Below are positions 1 to 10,819 of a stretch of DNA of 45,598 nt, piece after piece (position 1 is the stretch's first letter; each line of letters starts with the position of its first letter). This stretch comes from Collybiopsis luxurians FD-317 M1 (taxonomy: Eukaryota; Basidiomycota; Agaricomycetes; Agaricales; Omphalotaceae), in assembly GCA_000827265.1 (NCBI GenBank), contig KN834853.1, forward strand, positions 19,366 to 64,963, read 5' to 3'. Under the pieces are notes generated by a model. That model did not search any database. It was not told where the DNA came from and saw nothing but the letters and a program-made list of their open reading frames with translations. Both the position numbers and the translations under genes were made by a program.

Positions 1-51
1 GGAATAGAGTAAATGAGTTGGAACTATAATATTAAAAGGTGTAGACATTAC

Positions 52-226
52 CGAGAACAGTAGTTTTTGCCATCTTCATTAAATGTTTACGGCGAAAATC
101 CTCTGCAGATTTTTGTTCATTGGCGGCACGTTGACAGGCAGTCTTATGTCTTTTGAGCACATTGGGAGCAAATGCATCACCACATATAGAGCACTGTTGC
201 TTATTTCCGCTGGAAGCTCGAGGCAT
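52..226 (-). CDS. First exon of a C2HC zinc-finger protein, cut by the window edge
   Basis: The exon starts at an ATG at 226 and reads leftward for about 58 codons, ending at a GTAATG splice donor (46-51), so the rest of the gene lies outside the window. It opens MPRASSGNKQQ and has one zinc-binding signature, C-x2-C-x11-H-x3-C, in CSICGDAFAPNVLKRHKTAC, followed by a basic, charged stretch. Single N-terminal fingers of this kind are common in basidiomycete transposon-associated proteins and in some regulators, so a DNA-binding role is likely, but the family cannot be named from one exon. The start codon and donor agree with each other, which supports a real exon. Confidence 0.45.
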
Positions 227-1847
227 CGAGAAACAGTGTACAAGACAGAAGCAGCGTGGGGAGCGGTAGGTGACGGGTGTCTATAATCGGTTCTAATCGG
301 GTTGAAATCGGCTTATAATCTAATCATAATCATGAGGCGATTATAGGTGCGAAATCAAATTTCTGACATTGAATAATGTTCAAATATTCAGGAAGTATTA
401 TGGGCCAGATGGCATTTACAGTCTGTACTGTATCATGTGCGGCTGGGGATTCTTGTATGGTATTCCCCCACCATGCACCCACTGCTTACATGCCTGGCCC
501 CAGGTAATGATGCCACTGTGGAGGAGATTAACCACGCCGAATACATGGGAGCGCCGATGCTTTTTAATATGCTATATTCAGTAGTGGTAGATATAATATT
601 CACACTGCCAATTACGTATTTTCACCTGAAGTGAAGATAGTCGGGAAAGAGTAAAATTCAAAGACTTGATGAAGATAGATATTTCAGGAGGCTAGTGAAC
701 AGAAGAGCTTCAATGAGTCCAGGAAAGAATCGATTTCGCTCTATCAGAATGTTCAAACTTCCTATGCAGCGAATAACAATTAGAATTTTTCTTTTTCTGA
801 TTAAATGAGAAATGTCGAATATCTATTGTCTTTTGAATTTTACATTTTCGAAGAGCTTTAGAAATTTATTGTTTCCATTAACATTTCACAGAGCAATGGA
901 AACTTGCTTTTTCAAGCCCGCCGCGGCTCAGCATGAGCTGGACCGCGACTCTGCTTCTTCGTCAGGAGAGACCGCCGCTGCCGACGCGAGGCGCGCACCG
1001 CTCACATGATTGAACCCGCCTTCCGCCTCCACGTGACTCATTGAGGCGGCGGGTCGACAATTGGCCAGCGTTTCCAACCCGGTTTATTTGAGGCGCAACT
1101 GCAGCCTGTCACTGGGTAGCATCTTCGCATTTCTGGAACCTACCTCATTGAGGTTAGTACTATTTTCTTCAAAGGTTGAAGACTTACCGAATCTCAATCT
1201 TTCTTTGCCAGGACTCCGTGATAGAGTCGAACTCAAGATTCTCAAATGCTCGGGCATGTCCATGTAGTGACCTTGGATCACAGTGCGGAAGATTGGTGCT
1301 ATGCATCTGCTAGTTTGGAATCAGTATTCACCCCTGCAAATGCCATAGCCATCCAGAAATCAACAGGAGTTCCCTAATGGTTTTTGCTCTCGAACTCCTT
1401 GCGGCACGGCTTTGGCTGAACCACAGTTACAGGCCTGCAGATTCATACTCACTGGAAGCTGGAAAGTCTTCATTGTAGAGTTGTTCGTCATTTTGTTCAA
1501 GGTCAGTCCTGTCAGTCCTCCCGAAATCTCGTTTATTTCACTTGTCGTAAGTTCTGGGATGAAATTCGCAGATCACTGGTGCCAAATGGGTCAATCGCTG
1601 CTACTTTTGGTCCAGCCCAGTAAGAATCACTGCTCCGATCAAGTCAGCGGGACAATAGCATTCACCAGCTACGTTCCGCGACTGCGCGCTGAACTTTTGT
1701 TCCGCGCCGCAATATCATCATTGCCTTCTTCCAACTCGAAATCATCGTCCTAGCAGTCCCGATTCGGGTCTGTTTCGTCCTCCTCTCCTACAAAGGCCAG
1801 CTGCTTCTGTTGATCTGCGAGGACACTAGTCAGGCCTCCGAGAGAAT
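227..1847. other. No convincing gene
   Basis: Short ORFs occur on both strands, but none has a recognisable motif or a convincing exon structure. A GC-rich, CpG-containing patch lies at about 915-1060. On the minus strand at about 1690-1790 there is an acidic stretch (EEDETDPNRD, then DDDFELEEGND) interrupted by a stop. It may be the decayed 3' part of the minus-strand reading frame described at 1848-2357. Confidence 0.4.
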
Positions 1848-2357
1848 TCAAAGAGCCGAGAGGGTTGTGAGGCTGTAATGAGTGGATCTCTTGCCTTTGC
1901 CTTCAGACTTTGTAGGCTTTTTGTCCTTTTTGAGGGAGTTGCAGCAGCTGGAGGGGTAGATACTGGTTTGATCGTTTTGCTTCGATCTGCTTCGATCCGA
2001 TGAGCCAGACAAAACAGGACCCGATGTTGAGCTAGAGCTTGTTGAGACAAAAGATGTGAAGGAAGCCAAAGGGACTGCAGGGTTGAGTAGGAACAGCCAT
2101 ATCATTGGAGCAGAACCTGCTGAGCCAGATCCAGTGCTGACAATGCCTGGTGCGGTTGTTGCAGGAACAGGTACTGCACGGGTATGGGGCTTTGCCGTCG
2201 CATTTGCCACAGAGGGAGAAGACAGCAAAGACAATAGATTGGCGACGCTACTCAATGCCTGGTTCCACTCCTGCACCCTCAAAACCATTTTATCGTATCC
2301 ACACTGGCTCATGGGCAGCGCTAGTTCTCGATGAGCATGTGCGACGTCGTGCACCAT
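1848..2357 (-). pseudogene. Uncertain decayed Ser/Lys-rich reading frame
   Basis: A 169-codon ORF runs leftward from 2357. Its first part (WNQALSSVANLLSLLSS) is helical, its middle is rich in Ala, Ser, Thr and Pro, and its end is basic (KKDKKPTKSEGKGKR). From about 2050 an overlapping frame reads equally well (KTIKPVSTPPAAATPSKR), and an acidic run with stops follows below 1800. This suggests a low-complexity charged protein that has taken frameshifts and stops. I do not recognise the family. It could also be chance ORFs in a biased sequence, so no function is given. Confidence 0.2.
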
Positions 2358-2704
2358 TCCGTCACGCTACCGTCAATTTATTGGACGCTCTTGACTGAGT
2401 CTGCGTTTTCTGCCTCTGTGAATCCGAGCCAATTCCGACCTGGGATTTAGAAAACATGACGGTCTTCATCTTCACTCAATCCTTCATCGAATCGTCTTCC
2501 ACCATCACAGTTGTACTCCCAGTCATCAAAAGGTTCTGCAACGAACCTTCTACGAGCGTCAGGCTGCTGAAGAGTTGAGTGGGCTGAGTGAGCTTTCTAT
2601 CGGCAACATCGGAGCAGTACCAACCCAAAAGATGAAATTGGTGGGCTGGAATCAAGTCACGCCGAGTGTGAATTTCTCATATCTGTTCTTCATTAGTCTT
2701 ACTC

Positions 2705-3592
2705 ATGCCTCCAGCTCGAAAATCTGACTACAAACGTCCTACCCAAGCCAGGTCAAAATATACGCACAGACTTTCACAAGGCAGGTCCAATTTTGTACAG
2801 TATATTCCGTTGAGCTTACCGTTGAGCTTTCAGCTTGTCAATCCTGCCAGCGAAAGAAGCGTAGGTGCGTCTGGTTTGAGGACGGCACTTGCGAGAGATG
2901 CAAAAGTGCTGGAGAAGGTGCAGTCGACGTGGTTTTTTTTTTTCTTCAATTTCTCTCATACGATTTATCCAGATTGCAACCGGAGGCTTCAGTTGATTAG
3001 AGGACCAAAGACGCAACCTCCCGAGCTATCTCCCTTCTTAAACCGTATCAAAGCAGAGTCTACCAGAGAACTCTTGATGCCGCCGACAAGAGGAATTTCT
3101 ATGAACCATTCCAGAGTAGACGTTGTGACGGGCCTTTTGACACCATCGACAAGTGAATTTTACACGAACTGCATCGAAGTGTTTTCTGCCACAGAACCTT
3201 TGGTACTGCCGAGAAGAGGATCTTCTGCGAACCATTTTCGGGATGCGGCTACATCTACTGAAAGGAGAGGCGCGGATACTGCGACGGTATAGACTGTGCT
3301 ATTTGTAGTGTAACTCAGCTAACGATGAGTTTAGCCTGTGCACGATATAAGCTCAATGCGCTATGCAGATGACACCGTTAACTTATTTGATCCCTATGCC
3401 GGTCAGATCCCATTTGGCACAAACGTGGACATTGCTACGGCGTCGTACTGTGATTTAGAAGCAAACCCCCGGGATGATCTGTCATTCTCACTTAACAGTT
3501 ATTCCACTCATGATCTCCGTTTCAACCAAGGAGCGGAGACTCTAACCGTCAATGCTAATCCCTTTCCCTGGGCAAATTCTTTATTAGAATGA
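2705..3592 (+). CDS. Small Zn2Cys6 DNA-binding protein
   Basis: The exon at 2834-2917 encodes a fungal binuclear zinc cluster (CQSCQRKKRRC, then CERCKSAGE). A GT-AG intron (2918-2972) with a long T-run is followed by an in-frame exon supplying the sixth cysteine (DC) and ending at 3286. A last intron (3287-3334) leads to an exon ending at TGA 3590-3592. All these junctions keep frame. The likely start is ATG 2705 (MPPARKSDYK), but joining it to the zinc exon needs a weak donor inside AAACGTCC, so the 5' end is unsure. The middle of the protein holds three imperfect repeats of about 22 residues. A nuclear transcription factor is the family expectation. No long fungal-TF middle-homology region follows, so this is a short form. 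It converges on the RING gene, about 90 bp away. Confidence 0.6.
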
Positions 3593-3680
3593 GTAGAATA
3601 AAGTAATAAAATTTGTATGAAGGGAAGCGCATAGGTACAAGTACTACGTAGCTGTAACTTTAACAACTTATTGCTATCAA

Positions 3681-4794
3681 TCAAGGCATAAAATTGAATT
3701 TGCTCCAAGGGCTCGTCGTACTTTCTGAATGATCAGCGCTCGTATCTGTATCCCCATGACTGCCAAAGAAGACATTGAGAACAGCACTAAGTTGGAAGTT
3801 TTCAGCTGGAGGGTTTCGAACTTCCTCCCGACATACAGGGCATGTATAATCCCAGACTTGATCCTGGCACTGAGAAAACCAGGACTGTTAAAAGAGTATG
3901 TTAGATTCGCATCAGCGTAAGATTATTATTTGCACCTGTAGGCAAGCTTGGCAAGAACTGTGGCCGCAACCGAGACTAGAATCCTTGTAAGACCTTGAAG
4001 GTATGAATGAATAATGCGCACACGCACACAGTGGGTTTTTTCAATATGCCTTTGCAGACAGCGCAGTCAAAACTATCTTCGAATTCTGCCATGTCCTGTG
4101 GAAGTAAATCATTGGATTCAAGCGTATCAAAGTTCGCAGAACAGTCACCTTTTTGAACCTCTTTATTGCACCTGCGAGTCCATTCTGAGCGGAATCCAGC
4201 TTTCTCTTGACACCGGTCAGGATATTGGGAATATTTCGCTCGGTCTCTCTGTCATCTTCACCCAAGTAAAGTATTTCAGTGACATCTCTGTCTGAAGTCA
4301 AGTCGATGACGGTAAGCTCATTTTCTTGAGTATGGCGATCATATTCCTGCACGCTCGAGAGTGATTCAATTTCTTCATCTGAAGACAGGTCAATAACAGT
4401 AGGTACACTGTTGACATCTGTAAGATCAACCCGCGGGTCATTATTGCTGTTGCTGGAGGTGTTGACCTCAAGAAGGACGGTGGGCTGATCATCGTGAACA
4501 GTGAGATCGAATTCTTGCATGTCCTCCTCATCAGAGAGTATTTCAATAACCGGCGATTGGGTTCTGTGCTCTCTCCGATGGTCCCCACCTGTAACGAGAT
4601 GGTTCATGACTGGATCAAGCATCATAGAATTTTGAACGATACACAATACCTGATGGTAGCCCAACCGCGGGGAGGATCGCTGGGAGAAAGGCGCAGTGAT
4701 TGTTGTTATTAGCTCCAAGATTTGTCTACGTGAGGTTAACGATGATTAGAGCATGGAGAATCACGTCACTTACTGTAGTCCGTGAGGAAGACAT
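3681..4794 (-). CDS. RING-finger protein with multiple SUMO-interacting motifs (STUbL-like E3)
   Basis: Six exons splice cleanly: 4794-4774, 4725-4650, 4609-4149, 4095-4030, 3983-3936 and 3884-3681, with introns of 40-53 nt, giving about 291 residues. The middle is acidic and carries SIM-type hydrophobic/acidic motifs (PVIEILSDEED, RVDLTDV, VIDLSSDEE, VIDLTSD). The C-terminus is a C3HC4 RING split over three exons: CAVC, CGHSSCQAC and YTCPVCREEV. SIM clusters followed by a C-terminal RING are the layout of SUMO-targeted ubiquitin ligases (RNF4, Slx5/Slx8), which ubiquitinate SUMOylated nuclear proteins; that function is inferred. A basic patch (KRFKK) just before the RING could be nuclear-localising. 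The first two exons and the 40-nt intron are the least certain parts; an alternative start is the ATG at 4625. The gene looks intact. Confidence 0.68.
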
Positions 4795-5285
4795 AGTCAA
4801 ATTGATTTTTTCCTGGATCACCTTCGTTATATGCTCTTAAGCTTATTGTTCACAGCATATGCTACTGCCGTCCTTGCACGCCATGATATTTTGAACCCAG
4901 AACAATAATCGGACACAGACAGGGTCGCGTCGATTGACAAAGCTGAGCTTGAACTTGCGGCCATATTGAAAAACATATGGGCGCCATCAGATAGCATCTA
5001 AAGCTCATGTTCAGAAGCATTCTTCAAAGGCGAGAAAATTCATGTGGGTCACTTTAATTATTGCATGACTATTATTGTTGGAGCAACCTACCTGTTCAGG
5101 GAAAAAAAAAAGAAGAAAAGAAAACCTGCTTCTAAATTCTAATTAGATAGGCGAGTACAGATACGCGGTTCCGCCAAGGCGGATCCCACCGGTCCCGCAT
5201 GGGATTGTTGAACTTGGGGCAAAAAGAAGAAAGGAAAACCTAATTATACGTCAATGGGATAAAAAGCGATCACTCGGAATCACGA
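4795..5285. promoter_or_regulatory. Divergent intergenic region
   Basis: About 490 bp separate the start of the minus-strand RING gene from the start of the plus-strand coiled-coil gene, so both promoters should lie here. The stretch holds a purine-rich run near 5100-5120 and a second A/G-rich run at about 5220-5235. No coding exon or named binding site was recognised. Confidence 0.35.
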
Positions 5286-8200
5286 ATGCATAAAATGCAA
5301 CAGAACTTTGGGCTGCGTACCTCGCTTCTTGACTTTGTACCTTATTGTCCATATTTCCTCACGAGCATGTCTTACTGGAGCACCCTTGGACACAACATAA
5401 ATCCTTGGTCTATGGATATGGACATTGACGATACCGATAACCCCTTGGATTCATGGAATCAAGCCAATCAAGCCAATCAAGATCAAGAGGGTAGAGTTTT
5501 TCAAACCGTCCCTTTGTCTACCGTCGATGTAAGTTACTCAAAGTCATCGAGTTTGACAGTGGGATCCTGATTTCCGCAGGCACAAGCAAATATACCTCCT
5601 TCCTCGTTAGATAGGCACGGAGTTCTTCATCAACAGGATAATGTTGTAAGGTTTATAGATGTTTCGTTTTCAATTTCTAAAGAGGGGACAGCCTACAACC
5701 GTAGAGCGAGAAGCGCTTCTTGCACCTCAGGCCAATACTCCTTCTTCGAACCAAGATCATGAGGGAGGAGTTTTTCCTACCGTATCTACAGTCGATGCAA
5801 GTTACTCAAGACCGTTAAGTTTGGCAGCGAGACTCTGATTTGTTTTTCTATTCGCAGTCACGGACAAATAGGTTTTCTTCTCCGTCAGATCAGCAAGAGG
5901 TTGAACAAGAGATTTTTCCTCAACAGGGCAACGTCGTAAGGTTCAGAGGTGCTTTTGTTCTCGATTTCTAAAAAGGAAATGGCAGGCAAACATAGAGCGA
6001 GAAGTACCTCTTATACCTGAGGCCACGCAATATAGCAAAGTTCCTGAAAATTCGAGCTCAACAAGTCAAAAGGTTGCCCATCGCTTTCAAAACCGAACAG
6101 AGTCAAACAAGCGTCCCACTATATCGACCCCTGCCAGAAAACGCGTAGAATATGTGAGTGTCTTTCTCCTCGTCAAGACCCACGTTGAACAACCCGATGC
6201 AGTTAACTGCCTCAAACCGTGAATTGTTTCTGGAACGGAGAAAGTATAAAGCCAACATCATGATGCTGAAGAACGAACTGGCTCAGGCAAATTTGCAATT
6301 ACTCCAGAGACAGCAGATGGAGCAGAATACGGAAGAAGAGATGGAAGTTGAGAAGGAGCTCGCCGGCGTGGATGCTTTGAAGAATGAAATTGTTGCTTGG
6401 ATGGGTGGACTTAGTCAAGTTTCGGCACAAGTGAGCGTTCATGCACTTCACATTTCTCATTGCCAATAATCCACACAGCAACTAGAACAGCAGAAGGAGA
6501 AGCAACGAGAACTAGAGAAGACCGAACAACTTTTAGTGAGCTTACAATTAATGAGTGAATAGGAGGTACTGACTCGCCTGTAGAATCGGCAATCTGCTGA
6601 GATTCAACGGCTCCTTTCCCTTCTTTCGGTGAGTACCTTTTCTTGTGATCATGTTCATATCGAGGACGCATTATATTAGCTCCAGCAGACAGCTTCAGCC
6701 TCAAATAATCCTGGACTATCTACCAATTCTGCCCCGTCACCCTCTCATGCTGGGGTTTCTGGCCTATCGAGCATCACGGATTCTTCTGCTAATGCTAACC
6801 CCTCCCATATTGCAGCTTCTCCTGGTAATGTTGGCGCATCCTCTACCAGGCATAACTCAAATCCTGATGAAGGCGCATCTTCCACTCGCACAGAGTCGGC
6901 TGCACACTCGGGTCCTTCTTCATCTTTCACTGAGACGGCCTCGTCTTCAGGCGCACACCCGACCTCTGCCAGTTTTGGTTCGCCTTCTACGCAGTCAACT
7001 TGCACTTCTCAGACTCCTCATACATCTTCCACTGACGCTTTTGGCCCCACTCCCAATAATATCATTCACATCATCACCCCTCGGAATAATCCCCATTTCA
7101 TTTCGACTGCGGAACGAAGGGCACGGAATAACAAACAAGATAATCTGGCAGTTCCGCAACGCATGGTTCAAAAAACTGAGCTTTCGTTTCACATTGCACC
7201 TGCTGGTGAACCGGCACCCTCCCCTCATACCGGTGTTGACGACTTGTTAATGCAGATGAACGCGGCGGCTGAAAATATGGATTTGTCAAACACCGAGCAT
7301 ACCCGCACCATAGTCGGCTTCATGCGCAAATTACTGCAGAAAATGGGGAACAAAGATATCTGGCTTGAAGAAAAGCCTCGGGACAGGCGCTTCAAATCTG
7401 GAAGTCAGGCCAACTTTGATGATGAGAAAAATTGAGTTCGTCAGTTGATAGGGAATCCACAACACCTGGCTTGGGAGGTACGAGACCGTCGGTCCTGCTT
7501 TGATTATACAACATTGAAGTGTTTGCGTCTAGAGTGCAGTTAGGGAAATTTGGAAGAATTTGTATAGCATCTCCTATGCGAATGACTTCATGATGTACCA
7601 ATCTGCCGATCCTCAAGAAGTAGCCAGATTCGAAGAAGGGATAGGAAAGGGACCAGATGACAGATTACAACTGGCTTTACACAATAAGAATTCACGCTGG
7701 AATCAAGTCATTACCTCAAAAATTGTCCAAAGCATCCAATATACTCGCAATACGGATCCTCAGAAATGGAACCTGCCCGACGTTACAGAGAAATACATCC
7801 TTGCTCTTGTTATCAACCAAGTTATAGAAGCCAGGAGGGCCTACTCACTTGCTGAGCCAAAGATCATCAGAGGAGTTGATGGTTCAGTTCGCTGCGAAAC
7901 CGAGGAAGAAGTCGAAAATCGCATTCACATCTACTACCACGGAAGCGGAGATGAGCCTGGAAGGTGGAAGAAAGTGGAAGGACGAATGTTGCGAAATCAG
8001 GTGCGTGATGCCATTAGCATCCACTTTTTGGACTCTAAACTTTGGTTAGAAACATCGGCGGTGCCTGAATACCGCCAGAGAATGCGCCTCCAAAGGGGGT
8101 AGAAGTGCAGAGACATGGCAGAAGATGGAAGACGCATTTGAGCGGCTTGGTGTAAACGGTGAATCCGACGAAGAGAAAACTGTGCTGACCATCGATGGCA

Positions 8201-8496
8201 CGACGGTGGAGGCATTCGAGGTGCTGAAGAGTCCCTGGAGAGCAGAAGAATTTGATGTCTTCGCTGCTGCTCTCGACAAAGAATTTCTTTGGCAAAAAAA
8301 TCTGTCCTTGAACAAGAAAGGTGGGCATTCATTGCCTCGTCGGCGTGTGACAAAGGAAAGCCAGAGAAGCCCCCCCACAGGACTTCCTCGGTCATTCTAT
8401 AATCCGCACTGGCTTGAGAAGCAAAATGAATATACACTGGAGAAACTCAAAATTTCGGTAGAAAACTTTCCATTGGGCATTCTCAAATCAACGTGA
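5286..8496 (+). CDS. 12-exon coiled-coil protein of a basidiomycete-expanded family
   Basis: Exons are 5286-5528, 5580-5645, 5692-5796, 5858-5935, 5986-6153, 6203-6430, 6479-6535, 6584-6628, 6686-7403, 7452-7477, 7533-8000 and 8050-8496, about 882 residues in one frame. Nearly all introns are phase 0 and about 45-60 nt. Exons 1-2 and 3-4, with their introns, are a tandem duplication. Exons 6-8 form a long coiled coil (LERRKYKANIMMLKNEL, then QLEQQKEKQRELEKTEQLL). A Ser/Thr-rich disordered stretch follows (about residues 330-450). The last two exons carry segments (VREIWKNLY, FERLGVNGESDEEK, LPRSFYNPHWLEK) that I recall from large uncharacterised families in Agaricomycetes. No enzyme motif is visible. 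Weak points: a GC donor after exon 3, a GTCAGG donor after exon 9 (without that intron a TGA at 7433 would stop the frame), and the start (the ATG at 5367 is an alternative). Confidence 0.62.
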
Positions 8497-10089
8497 GTAC
8501 CTGTCTTCACCGCGACCCGCTCTTAATTAAGTTAATTCGCGCTAGTTGAGTTCTGTGTTTCCTTTGGAAAGATGTTTATTAAAAACTAATTAGCTCAATT
8601 CATTGTATTAACTCTTGATTTAATTGATACCGAATCATCTGAATGGCTGTGAACAGCATCGACGTCAGAGGGACTCGGAGGACAAAAGAGGGCAGCTGGC
8701 CCAGAGAGTGAATGGCACCTCAATAGAGGGACACCCTTAAGTCGTGGTGCTCAGAAGATGCTCGTACCGGGTGTCATAGACAAAAAAACTGACATATGGT
8801 CCAAGATACTCCAGCGTACAATGACTTGAAACATGCAACAGCATAGACACTCTAGCGTACGAGGCAGTGGAGCTGTAGAGAATGTAGTATCATCATTTTT
8901 AGACCTGCTAGGAGTTTTAGAAAATCAAAGAAATCGGAGTTACTTCAAGCTGCAAGTGACATAAATGCGAGCAACGTATGGGGAAGGGAAGGGACTCCGG
9001 ATTCATGATCCAAGCAACTTTGAATTTGAACATCAGCCTACGCGAGAGGCGTGCTTTGCAATAGGTTCTTCCTGTTGGCGCATACGCAAGAAGAAACAAC
9101 ATGGAAGTAGGGAAAGTCCTCTTCTGAATGGACATTCATCCGAGTGACAACTCATACCCGGGAAGCTCTGGGATCTCATATCGCTGCTGTTTGCCAGCTT
9201 ATCGGAATAGCGAGAAGCAAGGGAAGAATGCTAAGAATGAAGTTGATAAGGAACTGCTGATTCCAGGGAGACGTGGGATATGGATGGACTTACAGCGAAA
9301 AAGAGTCGACAGTCGAGAGAATAATAAAGAAGCAAGTCATTCAATCCAACTAATGGACCACTACTTACAAACAATCCATCAACTAGTCATTTCCCTATTC
9401 CTCATGACGCGTCTCCGTCAGATATCCCGCCAAGCGGAGATACACACCGCTGGAAGGACCCTAAGGTGGTAAAACCCAGCTAGCGACCGAACTCCAACCA
9501 GCCTGTTTCCTTAGCATAGCGACAAACATGTCGACTATGCAATTGAGCTCCTCAACTCCAGCGGAGTTTTCTATTCTTTCACCAGCATATTTGAGCTTAT
9601 CGACAATTGAAAGATATCCCATCTTTGACAGCTGGTTCCGAGAATCGTAGCGACCATAATAAACCTCACTTGGGCGAAGTCTACATACCGACCCACGGGT
9701 GCTGCCACGATTTCAAACTTGCGATCAGCATTGGAATCAGAGCTTAAGACACAAACAGAGAGAAACCTTCGAACAGATAATGATATGCCATCTCTGTAGG
9801 GGACGGTAAGCCGTACATGACAATCCTGCAGTATAACTATTTAGTTAGCGATAGATAGATAGATGTGACACGGCAAGGGCTTACTAGATGAAGAGTGCAT
9901 TGGGACTTTGGCCTCAAGTTCCGGTGCTGACCGATTCGTATTTGAGTTTGGACCTTTGCATATGCAGTAGAATCTTCACGAGGCAGTTATAGTTGAAGGA
10001 ACGGGCTGCCAATTGTCCGGACTCCGCAAGTCTCACGGTACCTCCTGCTCCGTCTCCGTCGAGGACTTTTCCAGGTATACACGTCAGAT
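8497..10089. other. No recognised gene
   Basis: This 1.6-kb stretch has only short unsupported ORFs on both strands. A short GATA tetranucleotide run sits near 9851-9862. Nothing in it shows a domain, a tRNA-like fold or an element end that I could recognise. Confidence 0.4.
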
Positions 10090-10471
10090 CTGTTTCCAGG
10101 AATAACAGTCACAGACGACCTCGTACAAACATTAAAAAAAGGTAGTCACTGCATCCAATGCTAATGCTATCGACGCGGATTCGCCGTTGGGGAAACTTTT
10201 GAAAGGAGCCAAAGGTATATTGGAGGGGAATAGTCAATATGAGCTGAGAAGTATGCTTCCTGCGTCTTTGCTGAAACTCTCTGACCGAGCTTCGGACTTG
10301 ATAGTTACCGGCAATCATGCACTTTCGCTAGCTTCAACTCAAGCGCAGAGAGAAGAAATCCCGCTCATTGTACTCTTTGCTATATCTCTGCAACACTATA
10401 AAACCCTCCTAAAATTCTCCATCGAGGCCCCCGAAGGATTGATTTCACACTTCAAAATTTGGTTCTCATAA
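10090..10471 (+). CDS. Hypothetical helical protein, one-base slip in an A-run
   Basis: An upstream stretch (LFPGITVTDDLVQTLKK, from 10090) and a downstream ORF (VTASNANAIDADSPLGKLL to WFS, stop at 10469-10471) read as one protein if the seven-A run at 10134-10140 is one base too long. The downstream part is amphipathic and Leu/Ser-rich (SLLKLSDRASDLIVTGNHAL) and looks like real coding sequence, but I do not recognise the family. Further right, about 10,650-10,800 has another plausible exon-like frame (ADDETSQEAMQGRSGG before a GTATGT donor) that may belong to the same gene. The slip could be a sequencing error, a true frameshift or an unrecognised intron. No function is proposed. Confidence 0.35.
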
Positions 10472-10819
10472 AAGTAGGTGTTTATTTTCACGCTGGTATC
10501 AGCCAGCTTGAACGCGCTTTCTCACCTTCCCTTTTCGCCGCTACTTCTAAATCTGCAGCCTCCTCGAGCTCAGGTTAAAGTCTGATGCCCAACCTCTCAC
10601 CCTTCACTGTCCTTTCTGGGCTCTTCCTTTAACCCACCTTCTCCCCCAGACATCTTCAGCAGGTGGGACAGACCCGGGATTCCGAGTTGCAGGCGTCTAT
10701 TCAGCCTAGTTCAGGAAGGTGGCTATTGTCGTTCAGGCAATTGTTTTTTGCCGATGATGAGACATCACAGGAGGCCATGCAGGGAAGGTCAGGAGGAGGT
10801 ATGTGTTCTTTCTGCCTTT

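Noticed and set aside
9851..9862. GATA tetranucleotide runs (here and near 12,140 and 18,947) as a regulatory system
   Set aside because: Runs are very short and lie in unrelated contexts; ordinary microsatellites suffice.
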